Shown here piece after piece: positions 46,370-55,356 of a stretch of DNA of 62,720 bases. Source of the DNA: Streptomyces albus subsp. albus (GTDB lineage Bacteria; Actinomycetota; Actinomycetes; Streptomycetales; Streptomycetaceae); assembly GCF_000719865.1 (NCBI RefSeq), contig NZ_JOID01000032.1:1-62720 (forward strand), given 5' to 3'. Every line of letters begins with the position of its first letter. Position 1 is the first letter of the stretch. The translations under genes and the position numbers were made by a program. The notes beneath the pieces were generated by a model. That model saw nothing but the letters and a program-made list of their open reading frames with translations. It was not told where the DNA came from and searched no databases.

Positions 46370-46814
46370 GTCGGCACTCCCGGCGAGAGGCGGAGCGCAG
46401 GCCCTCGTGGGGGCGGCCTGCGGGGAACGGCTCAAGTCTATGCAGGGGCACGGACGGTGTTCGGCCGGGTCGGCCTCCGGCAGCGGGGCCGCCGTCCGGC
46501 GCCGCCGGGCGTCCCGGCGGCAGTCCCGGCGGACGGCGCCGGGGTGAGGCGGGGCGGGGCGGCGCGGACCGGACCGCACCCCGGCCCGGCGGGCCGGCCG
46601 TGAAGCCGTACGGGGTGTCGCGGGGGCGCCGTACGGATGGACGGCCATATCAGCCGGAGCCCCGGTTCCGGGTGGAACCGGGGCCTCCGTGGGGGGAGTT
46701 GGGGGGACGTGGGTCCGGACGTCCGGGGGCCCGGGCCGGACCGGGGCGCGGCCGGGCCGGAGCCGAGCCGGCCCTCGCGGCCCGGGCCCGTACCCGGGCC
46801 CGGACCCGGGGGGG
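46370..46814. other. Intergenic region, asparaginase 3' side and menJ-like promoter
   Basis: These 445 bp have no supportable gene. They contain an 11-bp stem-loop (46659-46684), a run of overlapping CCCGGGCC palindromes near 46784-46812 just past the asparaginase stop, and presumably the promoter of the geranylgeranyl reductase gene, which I could not define. Confidence 0.4.
46659..46684 (-). terminator. Stem-loop downstream of asparaginase
   Basis: GCCCCGGTTCC (46659-46669) pairs with GGAACCGGGGC (46674-46684) over a GGGT tetraloop. The stem extends by three pairs past a one-base bulge. It is about 130 bp after the asparaginase stop. Confidence 0.55.
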
Positions 46815-47813
46815 TCAGGCCGGGACCGGGGCCTCGCTCGGGTCAGCGATACGGCGCAGGGTGGCCGTCTGCTCCGCCGTGTCCGCGGAGGACATCAGGG
46901 CGGCCAGGACCGCCATCCGCGACTGCCCGGCCCGCAGGGAACCGGTGGGCACCGCGCCGGCCTCGATCAGGTCCACGGCCCCGCCGCCCGTGTAGATGGG
47001 GGTGACGGGGCCCGCCGGGACGCGGGTCGTGAGGGCGACCAGCACCCCCCGCCCGACGGCTCGCGTGACCGCTTCCGTGAACGCCGGGGTGGCGTTGCCC
47101 GCGCCGGTGGCGACGAGCACGATGCCGCGGGCACCGGCCTCCACGGCGGCGTCGAAGAGCAGCGGGTCGGCGTCGGCGTGGTGCATGACCATGTCGACGC
47201 GCGGCAGGGGCGCCTCGACGGGCGGCAGCGGCAGCGCCTCCGTGCGCTCGGGGCGGCGCCGTACGGTGACCCGGCCCCAGCCGACCTTGCCGACCGCGTC
47301 GCAGGACGGGTCGTGGAAGGCGTCGGGGGCGGTGGTGTGGGTCTTGATCGTGCCGCGGGCGGCGTGGATCCGGCCGGCGAAGACGGCCAGGGTGCCCAGG
47401 TCCTCGACGGAGGCGGCGGTCAGCAGGGCGTCGTAGAGATTGCCGGCGGCGTCGCCCTCGGCGTCCTCCAGCGGGCGCTGGGCGCCGGTGAAGACGACGG
47501 GGCGGCGGTCGGCGTGGTGCAGGTCGAGGAGGAAGGCGGACTCCTCCAGGGTGTCGGTGCCGTGGGTGACGACGACCCCGTCGACGCCCGGGTCCTCCAG
47601 CACCTCGTGGACCGCGCGCAGCAGGGTGATCTGGTGCGCGGTCGTCAGCCGGGGGCTGTTGACCGTGAAGAGATCGACGACTTCGGTGGTCACGTCCTCG
47701 GGGAGATCGGCGGCGGCGAGCACGTCCTGCCCCGCCGCGTCCGCCGCGTATCCCTTGCCCTGCCAGCGGCTGGCTATCGTCCCGCCCGTGGTGACCACGA
47801 CGACACGTCGCAT
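46815..47813 (-). CDS. L-asparaginase (type I/II amidohydrolase)
   Basis: The 332-residue enzyme hydrolyses asparagine to aspartate and ammonia. The first catalytic threonine is T12 in TTGGTIASRW. The second motif VVTHGTDTLEESAFLLDL contains T86-D87, and the lysine of the triad is in ARGTIKTH. No signal peptide is present, so it is probably cytoplasmic. It is divergent from an Lrp/AsnC regulator gene 237 bp away, which suggests amino-acid-responsive control. The ATG has a GAGGGGG-type ribosome site. Confidence 0.92.
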   Translation of the reverse strand: MRRVVVVTTGGTIASRWQGKGYAADAAGQDVLAAADLPEDVTTEVVDLFTVNSPRLTTAHQITLLRAVHEVLEDPGVDGVVVTHGTDTLEESAFLLDLHHADRRPVVFTGAQRPLEDAEGDAAGNLYDALLTAASVEDLGTLAVFAGRIHAARGTIKTHTTAPDAFHDPSCDAVGKVGWGRVTVRRRPERTEALPLPPVEAPLPRVDMVMHHADADPLLFDAAVEAGARGIVLVATGAGNATPAFTEAVTRAVGRGVLVALTTRVPAGPVTPIYTGGGAVDLIEAGAVPTGSLRAGQSRMAVLAALMSSADTAEQTATLRRIADPSEAPVPA

Positions 47814-48002
47814 ACTGCCCCCTCGCCCGTCCGGAATCCGGAGAAGAACCTTGAAGGAAGAGCACCCGGGCCGACGGCTCGGCGCGCTCCGGGATCCTTG
47901 AACGGAACCCGTGGGCGGCCCGAGCCCGCGCCCGGAGAAGACCCATACGGACGAGTAACCTCGTCCCACCAGCAAGAATAGCCAGTTTTGCCCAAAATAA
48001 GT

Positions 48003-48038
48003 TGCCAAGTCCTGTGGTCTACGCGCCTTGATTTGGCA
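48003..48038. promoter_or_regulatory. Possible Lrp/AsnC operator
   Basis: TGCCAA (48003-48008) and TTGGCA (48033-48038) form an inverted repeat with centres 30 bp apart, ending 12 bp before the AsnC-type gene. It sits in the divergent gap with asparaginase and could serve both genes. The surrounding DNA is AT-rich for this genome. Confidence 0.4.
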
Positions 48039-48050
48039 GACAATGACGCC

Positions 48051-48506
48051 ATGGACGCCATCGACCGCAGCATCTTGCGCGAACTCCAGAAGGACGGCCG
48101 GCTCACCAACCAGGAACTGGCCCAGCGGGTCGGCCTCTCCCCCTCCCCCTGCCTGCGCCGGGTCCGCCAGCTCGAACAGGACGGCGCGATCCGCGGCTAC
48201 CGCGCCCTGCTGGACCCGGCGGCGGTGGGCCGGGGCTTCGAGGTGCTCGTCTCCGTGGAGGTCCGCCGCGACCGCGAGACGGTGGAGGCCTTCGAGGACG
48301 CCCTGCAGGACCTCCCCGACGTGGTCGAGGCCTACCGCCTCTTCGGCAGCCCGGGCTGCCTGCTGCGGATCGCGGTCGCGGACATCGAGACGTACGAGCG
48401 GCTCTGGATCGAGAAGATCACGGCCCTGCCGGGGGTGACGGAGGTCAACTCCCAGATCGTGATGAAGCGCATCAAGGAGCCGCAGGGACTGCCCATCGGG
48501 GGCTGA
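48051..48506 (+). CDS. Lrp/AsnC-family transcriptional regulator
   Basis: This 151-residue regulator has an N-terminal helix-turn-helix (MDAIDRSILRELQKDGRLTN, recognition helix near SPSPCLRRVRQLE) and a C-terminal RAM/AsnC effector domain (about 62-145). That domain contains DVVEAYRLFGSPGCLLRIAV and LPGVTEVNSQIVMKRIKE. It would form octamers that respond to an amino acid. Divergent placement from L-asparaginase points to asparagine or a related ligand, as an inference. The start is the ATG aligned with the family N-terminus; the frame is open 63 bp upstream. Confidence 0.92.
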   Translation: MDAIDRSILRELQKDGRLTNQELAQRVGLSPSPCLRRVRQLEQDGAIRGYRALLDPAAVGRGFEVLVSVEVRRDRETVEAFEDALQDLPDVVEAYRLFGSPGCLLRIAVADIETYERLWIEKITALPGVTEVNSQIVMKRIKEPQGLPIGG

Positions 48507-48895
48507 CGCCGGTCCGGCCGACGGCCGGGCCAAGGCGACCCGGAGGGACGCGTCCCCGGCCGGCGCGGCCAACCGGCCGGGGATACGCCGGTGTTCGGGA
48601 CAGGCGGCGGCTCGCGGGGCGGGAACTCGGCGAGGGCGCCGCGTCCGGTGTGTAGCCTGAGCGGGCAAACGCGGCTTTTTCGGCTTTATTCGGGTGGCCC
48701 CCGGGGAGGGCGTGGCGCGACTCGGTCAGGTGCGGGGAGTTACCGACTCGTCCCGTCCCTCACGGGAGCCGCGCCGCGAACCGGGCGGCACAGCCGGGCG
48801 GGCCGGGCGGACCGCCGCAACGGGACCCGAGGCGCTCGTTCCGGGACCGCGTCCGCGTACCGCCCTGAACGGACGGCCCTGAACGGACGGGAGCC
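48507..48895. other. Intergenic region upstream of antiporter
   Basis: About 390 bp without a convincing gene. A less GC-rich patch near 48660-48690 could hold the antiporter promoter. Just before the start, CTGAACGGACGG occurs twice in tandem (48864 and 48879), the second copy supplying the GGGAG ribosome site. Confidence 0.35.
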
Positions 48896-50557
48896 ATGAG
48901 TCTGAACGGGTTCGCCCTGATCGCCGTCGTCCTGGCGGTCTCCGCAGCCGTCGGGCTGCTGGCCGTACGCCTGCGGCAGCCGCTGATCGTCGGGTTCATC
49001 GGCGTGGGCGTCCTGGTCGGCCCGACCGGCTTCGGCTGGGTGGAGGCGCAGGGCACGGTCGATCTGCTGGCGCGCATGGGGATCGCGATCCTGCTGTTCC
49101 TCGTGGGGCTGCGACTGGATCTGCATCTGATCCGGACCACCGGACCGATCGCCGTGGCCACCGGACTCGGCCAGATCCTGTTCACCTCGGTCATCGGCTT
49201 CTTGATCGCCATCGGCCTCGGCATGGACACGGTGACGGCCCTGTACGTGGCCGTGGCCCTGACCTTCTCCTCCACGATCATCATCGTGAAGCTGCTGTCC
49301 GACAAACGGGAGCTGGAGCAGCTCCACGGGCGCATCGCGGTCGGCTTCCTCATCGTCCAGGACATCGTCGTGGTCCTGGTGATGATCGTCCTGACCGCGT
49401 TCGGCCGCGAGGCCGACGGCAGCCTGCCCGTCCACATCGCCCTGGTCTTCGCCAGGGGGTTGGGACTGCTGGCCGGTGCGGCCCTGCTCATGCGCTACGT
49501 GCTGCCGCGGCTGGTGCGCCAGGTGGCCCGCTCCCCGGAGCTGCTCGTCCTGTTCGGCGTGGCCTACGCCGCCCTGGTGGCCACGCTGAGCGACTGGCTG
49601 GGTTTCGGCACCGAGGTCGGGGCGTTCCTCGCGGGCGTCTCGCTCGCCGGCACCCCGTACCGCGACGCGCTCGGCGCCCGGCTCGTCAGCCTGCGGGACT
49701 TCCTGCTGCTGTTCTTCTTCCTGGAACTGGGCGCCCGCCTGCAGTTCGACGACGCCTCCCAGCAGCTCGCCCACGCGGCGGTCCTCTCCGTCTTCGTCCT
49801 CGTGGGCAACCCGCTGATCGTCGTCCTGATCGTGACAGCCATGCGCTATCCGGTACGGGTGGGGTTCCTGGCCGGGCTGGCAGGGGCGCAGATCTCCGAG
49901 TTCTCCCTCATCCTCGCCGCCCTCGGGCTCGGCCTCGGCCACATCACCGGGGCCACGGTCAGCCTCATCACCGTCGTCGGCCTCGTCACCATCGGCGGAT
50001 CCACCTATCTGATCCTCTACTCCCAGCAGATCTACGCACGCCTGGAACGCCGGCTGTCCGTGCTGGAGCGGACGGACGGAAGAAAACGGGACCTCGCAGG
50101 ACACGAGCGGGAGGCCGACGTGATCCTCTACGGTCTGGGCCGCTTCGGCGGAGCCGTCGCCGACCGGCTCGGCCGGGCGGGACACCTCGTCCTGGCCGTG
50201 GACCACGACCCCCACCGCGTCGCCCGCAACGACCGGGAGGGCGTCGCCGCAGTGTTCGGCTGCGTGGAGGACATGCACCTCCTCGAAACCCTGCCCCTCT
50301 CCCACGCGCGCTGCGTGATCAGCACGGTGCCTCTCCCGGAGACCGGGAAGGCCCTCGTCCAGGGCCTGCGGCAGTTCGGTTTCCGGGGGAGAGTGGTGCT
50401 CACCGCCCGCTCCGGGCACGACGCCGAACTGCTCGACGAGGCAGGCGCCGACCTCGTCCTCCAGCCGTACCCCCTGGCGGCAACGGCCACGGCCGAACTC
50501 CTCGCCGGCCTCCTGCGCCGGGGCGGCAGCGGGGGCGGCCCGGGCGGGCGGGGGTGA
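48896..50557 (+). CDS. CPA2-family cation:proton antiporter with RCK (TrkA-N) domain
   Basis: This 553-residue membrane protein has about 12-13 helices (1-390) of the KefB/CPA2 type. These include LLARMGIAILLFLVGLRLD, ALTFSSTIIIVKLLSDK and LIVQDIVVVLVMIV, whose Gln-Asp pair is the ion site. A cytoplasmic NAD-binding TrkA-N domain (about 400-535) shows VILYGLGRFGGAVADRLGRAGH and VLAVDHDPHRVARND. It would exchange potassium or sodium for protons under nucleotide control. GGGAG precedes the ATG. Confidence 0.9.
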   Translation: MSLNGFALIAVVLAVSAAVGLLAVRLRQPLIVGFIGVGVLVGPTGFGWVEAQGTVDLLARMGIAILLFLVGLRLDLHLIRTTGPIAVATGLGQILFTSVIGFLIAIGLGMDTVTALYVAVALTFSSTIIIVKLLSDKRELEQLHGRIAVGFLIVQDIVVVLVMIVLTAFGREADGSLPVHIALVFARGLGLLAGAALLMRYVLPRLVRQVARSPELLVLFGVAYAALVATLSDWLGFGTEVGAFLAGVSLAGTPYRDALGARLVSLRDFLLLFFFLELGARLQFDDASQQLAHAAVLSVFVLVGNPLIVVLIVTAMRYPVRVGFLAGLAGAQISEFSLILAALGLGLGHITGATVSLITVVGLVTIGGSTYLILYSQQIYARLERRLSVLERTDGRKRDLAGHEREADVILYGLGRFGGAVADRLGRAGHLVLAVDHDPHRVARNDREGVAAVFGCVEDMHLLETLPLSHARCVISTVPLPETGKALVQGLRQFGFRGRVVLTARSGHDAELLDEAGADLVLQPYPLAATATAELLAGLLRRGGSGGGPGGRG

Positions 50558-50577
50558 GCGGGGCTCCCTTGCTCACC
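50553..50577. terminator. Stem-loop at antiporter stop
   Basis: GGTGAGC (50553-50559) pairs with GCTCACC (50571-50577) over an 11-nt loop and includes the antiporter TGA. It is weak but placed between convergent genes. Confidence 0.35.
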
Positions 50578-50698
50578 GCACGGGGGCCGAGCCGGGACCG
50601 CCCCCACTCGCCGCGCCGGCGACCTGCCCCTTCACCGTCCCCCCGCACACCGCGCCCTTCCGTTCCACTTCCGACCGCAAATCTGATTCAATTGCACG

Positions 50699-51010
50699 CT
50701 ACTCCCGGCTTCCTCGCGCGGCGTTGACGCGAGCGGTGAGCAATTGAACCCACGGGTTTTCGACGTTCCTCGAGTACTCCGCATTCTGAGCATTTGGCGC
50801 CGATTCAATCAGATGCAGCAGGGTCCACGAAAGGCCGTAACAGTTGTCGAGGCCGAAGCACACCGCCAGCACCTGTGCCTCTTCATCCGAGACCGGCGCG
50901 GTAATGTTCTCAAGAAGCTGCTGAGCCCGAGCGATTTCCTCTTCGGAAGCGTCCTCTGAGGGGAGCGGTCCCGCGCCAATCAGGTCTTCGATCTCGCGCC
51001 GAACTGGCAT
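50699..51010 (-). CDS. Probable immunity protein of the Hint toxin
   Basis: The 103-residue acidic protein has no family I recognise. It is predicted mainly helical (SEEEIARAQQLLENITAPVSDEEAQVL, SWTLLHLIESAP). It starts 14 bp after the toxin remnant on the same strand, with GAAGGGAAG before the ATG. The codon usage is less GC-biased than the surroundings. Small, acidic and directly downstream of a polymorphic-toxin C-terminus is the standard immunity-gene position, and that context is the only basis for this call. Confidence 0.55.
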   Translation of the reverse strand: MPVRREIEDLIGAGPLPSEDASEEEIARAQQLLENITAPVSDEEAQVLAVCFGLDNCYGLSWTLLHLIESAPNAQNAEYSRNVENPWVQLLTARVNAARGSRE

Positions 51011-51024
51011 CCTGCACTTCCCTT

Positions 51025-52331
51025 CTAAAGGCGACCAATGCTCCGATAGTAGGCGAGTAGACCCTGGGTTCCCTTGTTGTAGTAGCCGGGATCACCATAT
51101 TGCTGTTGCCCTATTCGGCGCAGATCCCAAATATCTCTGGCGAGTACTGTCCGGAATGGAAGCCCAGCTTCCGCGGCCTTGGTGGCCCTGCCACGAGCGC
51201 CATAGGTGCGAGTAAGAGCATGGTCCGCATGCTTCATCACGATCGCACCGCCGTCGTTTCTGGGCAGGTGTCCAAGCGCGTCCTGAGGCATGTGATGGGG
51301 CGTGAGTCCGTCACCTGGCACACCGGGATTCATATCGCCAAACCGTCCAGCCTGGTTCTCGACGACAGTCTTGCAGTTTGCGTTGTGAACGAGTACCGGC
51401 GTAGCCCCCGCCAGCGCGTAGTACGTATGCAGGCCGTCCACCGTGAGGTTGTGGACCGTGGCCGACTGCGTCGTCCAGCGCTTGATTGCCGTGACCTGGA
51501 CGAGGGTGCCGGCGCTGGTGCGGAGCCAGGTGCCGGGCTTCAGGTCCGTGGCGTCGATCCACTCGCCCAGTTCCGGGATCCAGAAGGGGTGGCCGTCGGT
51601 GGCCGTGACCGATGCGGTCTTTCCGCCCTTCTTGCCGTCGAGGTCGACGGTGACCCGGACCAAGTGCTTCAGGCCCTTGCCCTTGATCTCGGCGGTGACC
51701 GTCCGGGCCGAGGTCTCTCCGGTTTCGGGGTCGGTGGCCAGGACTCTGTCGCCGATGTCCACGTCTTCGATGGCCTTGGCTGAGCCGTCGGCCATCAGGA
51801 CCTTGGTGCCCGGCGTGAAACTGTTGACCTCGCAGGACGCGTACCGCTTCGCGGCGCGGGTGTTCTTCCACCAGTCCCGCAGGAGCCGCCGAGCAGCTTG
51901 CCGGCCAGGCCCCAGAGTTTCTTGCCCAGGGCCACTGCCTTGTGCCATTTCATCGGCAGGCCGTATTTCACGGCCAGTTTGCCGACCATGCCGCCGACGA
52001 AGCTGGTGACCACGTTCACCGCCGTCGCCCCGCACGACCCCAGGGCGCCCGTGGTGAAGCAGTCCAGGGCGTCGGTGATGCCCAGCTCGTCGGCGACGAT
52101 CTTGGCCAGCTCCTTGGCCGCCATGATCGCCCGCTGCTTGGCCGCATCGGCCTTGGCCTGCGCCTTGCGGGCCTTCTCCCGCGCCGGGGTCGGCTTCGGC
52201 GCCTCGTAGCCGTAGTACGTGTAGTAGGTCTTGGTGGGCTTGACGTCCCAGCCGCCGGTGCGGGTGAGGGTGCACTGCACGCCGACTTTGATGCACGCGT
52301 CCGGCGCGAGGCCGCAGCCGATGCTGGGCAC
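51025..52331 (-). pseudogene. Hint-domain polymorphic toxin, frameshifted and N-terminally truncated
   Basis: Two minus-strand frames make one protein. The first (52331 to about 51885) reads from DACIKVGVQC through a helical Ala/Lys region to GKLWGLAGKLLGG. The second (about 51885 to 51025) continues RDWWKNTRAAKRYASCEVNSF into a Hint self-processing domain (CEVNSFTPGTKVLMADGS, ATDGHPFWIPEL, NLTVDGLHTYYALAGATPVLVHNA). Beyond the cleavage-type HN lies a toxin domain of about 115 residues with TPHHMPQDALGH and MKHADHALTRTYG. A one-base loss near 51881-51886 would explain the break. The usual long N-terminal delivery part is missing. The toxin domain could be an HNH-like nuclease; I cannot name its family. 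Confidence 0.75.
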
Positions 52332-52682
52332 GCAGGATCTGCACGATTACGTCAAGAATGTGTTCACTTGGTGCCCTTGTGGTGCACACCTCGGAGATGA
52401 ACTCCACAGGGCGCCCTCATGACCCAAAAACATACAAAAAGGAAGCGTGGTCCGGATTCCGACTTGACGGCCCATCAGCTCTTGGAACATAGTTCATCGG
52501 CTCGAACACGTAGGCGGTTCGAGTTGCCGCACTGACCCCCGGCATCGTCTCCCGAGGTATTCCGCCCCGGTTTCGCCCCGCCTGCCCGACCCACACAGAA
52601 CGCCGCCGCTCCCCGCGCCGCCGCGCCCCCGTCGGCCGGACGCTGACCGAGCACCGGCCCCACGAAGAAGCCCAGGTTGTCC
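52332..52682. other. Intergenic edge of toxin island and Stealth promoter
   Basis: About 350 bp with no intact gene. The left part is probably residual toxin-gene DNA. A less GC-rich patch near 52420-52500 precedes a candidate promoter (52464-52493). A 7-bp inverted repeat CTCGAAC/GTTCGAG (52501-52523) follows at the expected transcript start. Confidence 0.4.
52464..52495 (+). promoter_or_regulatory. Candidate promoter of Stealth gene with overlapping operator
   Basis: TTGACG (52464-52469) and CATAGT (52488-52493) are 18 bp apart. The inverted repeat GAAC-ATA-GTTC (52485-52495) covers the -10. The predicted leader is about 180 nt. Confidence 0.4.
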
Positions 52683-54470
52683 ATGAAGCACCCCGCCAGA
52701 TCCCTCGCCGAACGGTTACTGCCCGCCCGTGTGCGGGAAGAGCGGGAACGGCAGCGCGAAGCCGCCCGGGCCGAGGCCGCCGAGCGGAAGCGGGCCGAGC
52801 GCATCGCGGCACGGCGTGCGGCGATGCTGCGAGCGGACGGCGAGGTACGCGAGTTCACCGTCGGCGGCGCGGTGCGCTTCGGGCGGCGGGTCCGCCGGTT
52901 CACGGCCGCCGACGCCTCCGCGCACAACCTGGGGCTCGTCGCCGACGCCCTGGCCGAAGCCGGCGTGGACCACTTCCTGGTACCGGGGCGGTCCCGCACC
53001 CGCCACGTCGTGGGGATGCGCCGCAGCGACCGCAAGGTGTTCCTCGACGCGATGCGGAAACTGCACGGCTCACGGCCGCTCTACGTCACCAAACCGAGCA
53101 GGGATCCGCAGCCCTCCGACACCGCGCTTTACGCGGACGGAGCCCTCCCCGCCGCGCTCAAGCGGCAGAGCGTCCTCCGCTTCGGCGAGATGCTGCTGGG
53201 CCCGCGCGACCAGGTCCTCGCCGACCTCTCCCACGGCTGCGACGTGGAGTTCTGGGACGAGGGCGAACGGCTCGCCGAGGACAGCCGCGGTGCCGACCGC
53301 GTCGCCGCACTGCGCACCCAGCCCCCGCCGGCCATGCTCACCGGCGCCCTGGTGGCACCGCGCGGCAACGCCGTCTCGGACATCCTGCCCGCGGACGCCC
53401 GGACACCCGCCGTGCGCGAGATCGCCGGCCGCGAGCACCCCACCTTCGCCGGTTTCCTGCAGCCCCGCGTCGAGACGGTGGGCTTCCCCCTGGACATCGT
53501 CTACACCTGGGTGGACGGGGCCGACCCCGAGCTGAGCGCCAAGCGGGCCGCGTACCGCGACGGCGGGGCCGGGGGCGACGGCGGGGGCGAGGCCGTGGGT
53601 GCGGGCGGGAAGGAGCCTCCGCGCATCCACGCCCGCGAGACCGGCGCATCCCGCTACACCAGCCGCGACGAGCTGAAGTACTCACTGCGGTCCCTGGAGA
53701 TGTACGCGCCGTTCGTGCGCAGCGTCTACATCGTCACCGACGGGCAGGTCCCCTCGTGGCTCAACACCGCGGCACCGGGCATCCGGGTCGTGGACCACAA
53801 GGAGATCTTCACCGATCCGACGGGCCTGCCGGTCTTCAACTCCCATGCGATCGGCACCCAGTTGCACCACATACCCGGGCTGTCCGACCGCTACCTCTAC
53901 TTCAACGACGACGTCTTCCTCGGCCGCCCGGTCGGGCCGGAGGCGTTCTTCCACGGGAACGGCATGGCCAAGCTGCCGTTCTCCCCCGCGCAGCTCGGCC
54001 TGGGCGCGCCGCACCCGGACGAGCCGGCCCCGAACTCGGCGGGCAAGAACGTACGGCGGCTGATGCTGGAGGCCCACGGGCGCTTCACCGTCAACAAGTT
54101 CATGCACACCCCGCACCCGCAGATCCGCGCGGTGATGGAGGAGATCGAGGAGCGCTTCGCCGAGGACGTGGAGCGCACGTCGCGCTCCCGCTTCCGCTCG
54201 GTGACCGACATCGCCATGGGCGCGTCCCTGCACCACCACCACGCCTACCTCACGGGGCGCGCGGTCCCGGGGTCGTACAAGCTGCGGTACGTCGACGTGG
54301 CGCGGCCGGACGCGGAGGAGCGGCTGGCCGAGCTGCTGAGCACCCGCTGCTTCGACTTCTTTTGCCTGAACGACGTCGACACCCCGGCCGGCGAACAGGA
54401 GCGGATCGCGGCCCGGCTGCACGCCTTCCTGGAGGAGTACTTCCCCTTCCCGAGCCGCTTCGAGCGCTGA
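52683..54470 (+). CDS. Stealth-family polysaccharide phosphotransferase
   Basis: This 595-residue cytoplasmic enzyme transfers a hexose-1-phosphate unit in capsule or teichoic-acid-like phosphoglycan synthesis. The four Stealth regions are visible: CR1 near 268-277 (LDIVYTWVDG), CR2 near 322-360 (YTSRDELKYSLRSLEMYAPF then IYIVTDGQVPSWLN-like), CR3 near 468-490 (GRFTVNKFMHTPHPQIRAVM) and CR4 near 558 (DFFCLNDVDTP). The NDDVFLGRP block between them is the nucleotidyl-type active site. An Arg/Glu coiled segment (15-50) opens the protein and a Gly-rich insertion follows CR1. The ATG lacks a strong ribosome site; a TTG 6 bp upstream is possible. Confidence 0.9.
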   Translation: MKHPARSLAERLLPARVREERERQREAARAEAAERKRAERIAARRAAMLRADGEVREFTVGGAVRFGRRVRRFTAADASAHNLGLVADALAEAGVDHFLVPGRSRTRHVVGMRRSDRKVFLDAMRKLHGSRPLYVTKPSRDPQPSDTALYADGALPAALKRQSVLRFGEMLLGPRDQVLADLSHGCDVEFWDEGERLAEDSRGADRVAALRTQPPPAMLTGALVAPRGNAVSDILPADARTPAVREIAGREHPTFAGFLQPRVETVGFPLDIVYTWVDGADPELSAKRAAYRDGGAGGDGGGEAVGAGGKEPPRIHARETGASRYTSRDELKYSLRSLEMYAPFVRSVYIVTDGQVPSWLNTAAPGIRVVDHKEIFTDPTGLPVFNSHAIGTQLHHIPGLSDRYLYFNDDVFLGRPVGPEAFFHGNGMAKLPFSPAQLGLGAPHPDEPAPNSAGKNVRRLMLEAHGRFTVNKFMHTPHPQIRAVMEEIEERFAEDVERTSRSRFRSVTDIAMGASLHHHHAYLTGRAVPGSYKLRYVDVARPDAEERLAELLSTRCFDFFCLNDVDTPAGEQERIAARLHAFLEEYFPFPSRFER

Positions 54471-54476
54471 GCGCTC

Positions 54477-54510
54477 AGCGGGACCGGTCCCCCGGGACAC
54501 CGGTCCCGCT
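54477..54510. terminator. Bidirectional terminator between Stealth and menG genes
   Basis: AGCGGGACCGGT (54477-54488) pairs with ACCGGTCCCGCT (54499-54510) over a 10-nt loop. It lies between convergent genes. A 14-bp palindrome GCTGAGCGCTCAGC overlaps the Stealth stop just before it. Confidence 0.75.
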
Positions 54511-54595
54511 CCCTGGGCGCCGGTCCCGTTCCGGGGATGCCGGTCCCGCCGCGCCGTCGGCCCCCGTGTCCCGGGAGGCCGGCCGGCGTGCCGGT

Positions 54596-55288
54596 TCAGG
54601 CCCGGACGCCCCGGTGGAGGGCCACGATGCCGCCGGTCAGGTTGCGCCAGGCCACCTTCGACCAGCCGGCCTTCTGCAGCCGGGCGGCCAGCGCCGGCTG
54701 GTCGGGCCAGGCGCGGATCGACTCGGCGAGGTAGACGTAGGCGTCGGGGTTGCTGCAGACCGTGGTGGCGATCGGCGGCAGGGCGCGCATCAGGTACTCG
54801 GTGTAGACGGTGCGCAGCGGGGCCAGGACGGGGTGGCTGAACTCGCAGATCACCACTCGGCCGCCGGGCTTCGTGACGCGCAGCAGTTCGGCCAGGGCGG
54901 TGTCGGTGTCCTGGACGTTCCGCAGGCCGAAGGAGATCGTCACGGCGTCGAAGACCCCGTCGGCGAACGGCAGCTTCGTCGCGTCGCCCGCGGTGAACGG
55001 CAGATGCGGCTGCCGCTTGCGGCCCTCGCGGAGCATGCCGAGGGAGAAGTCGCAGGGGACGACGTACGCGCCGGCGGCGGCGAAGGGTTGGGAGGAGGTA
55101 CCGGTGCCGGCGGCCAGGTCGAGCACCCGCTCACCGGGGCGCGCGTCGACGGCCCGCACCACGGCCTTGCGCCACAGCCGGGTCTGGCCCAGCGACAGCA
55201 CGTCGTTCGTCAGGTCGTACTTGGGCGCCACGTCGTCGAACATGGCGGCGACTTCGTGCGGCTGTTTGTCCAGGGATGCTCGGGTCAC
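54596..55288 (-). CDS. menG: Demethylmenaquinone methyltransferase
   Basis: The 230-residue SAM-dependent enzyme (UbiE/MenG/COQ5) methylates demethylmenaquinone to menaquinone, the last head-group step. It opens with [28 protein letters not shown], a family signature. The SAM motif is [13 protein letters not shown], followed by [11 protein letters not shown] and [15 protein letters not shown], and it ends with the [12 protein letters not shown] strand. The GTG start places the protein exactly at the family N-terminus. It is monocistronic here and convergent with the Stealth gene. Confidence 0.95.
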   Translation of the reverse strand: MTRASLDKQPHEVAAMFDDVAPKYDLTNDVLSLGQTRLWRKAVVRAVDARPGERVLDLAAGTGTSSQPFAAAGAYVVPCDFSLGMLREGRKRQPHLPFTAGDATKLPFADGVFDAVTISFGLRNVQDTDTALAELLRVTKPGGRVVICEFSHPVLAPLRTVYTEYLMRALPPIATTVCSNPDAYVYLAESIRAWPDQPALAARLQKAGWSKVAWRNLTGGIVALHRGVRA

Positions 55289-55356
55289 CGCTCCATTGTG
55301 TCCGGTCCCGGCCGGGGATGGTGCGGCGGGGGCGTACCGCTCCCGGACCGCACCGG

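Noticed and set aside
52501..52523. LexA-type box upstream of the Stealth gene
   Set aside because: The halves CTCGAAC and GTTCGAG are separated by nine bases instead of the required geometry.
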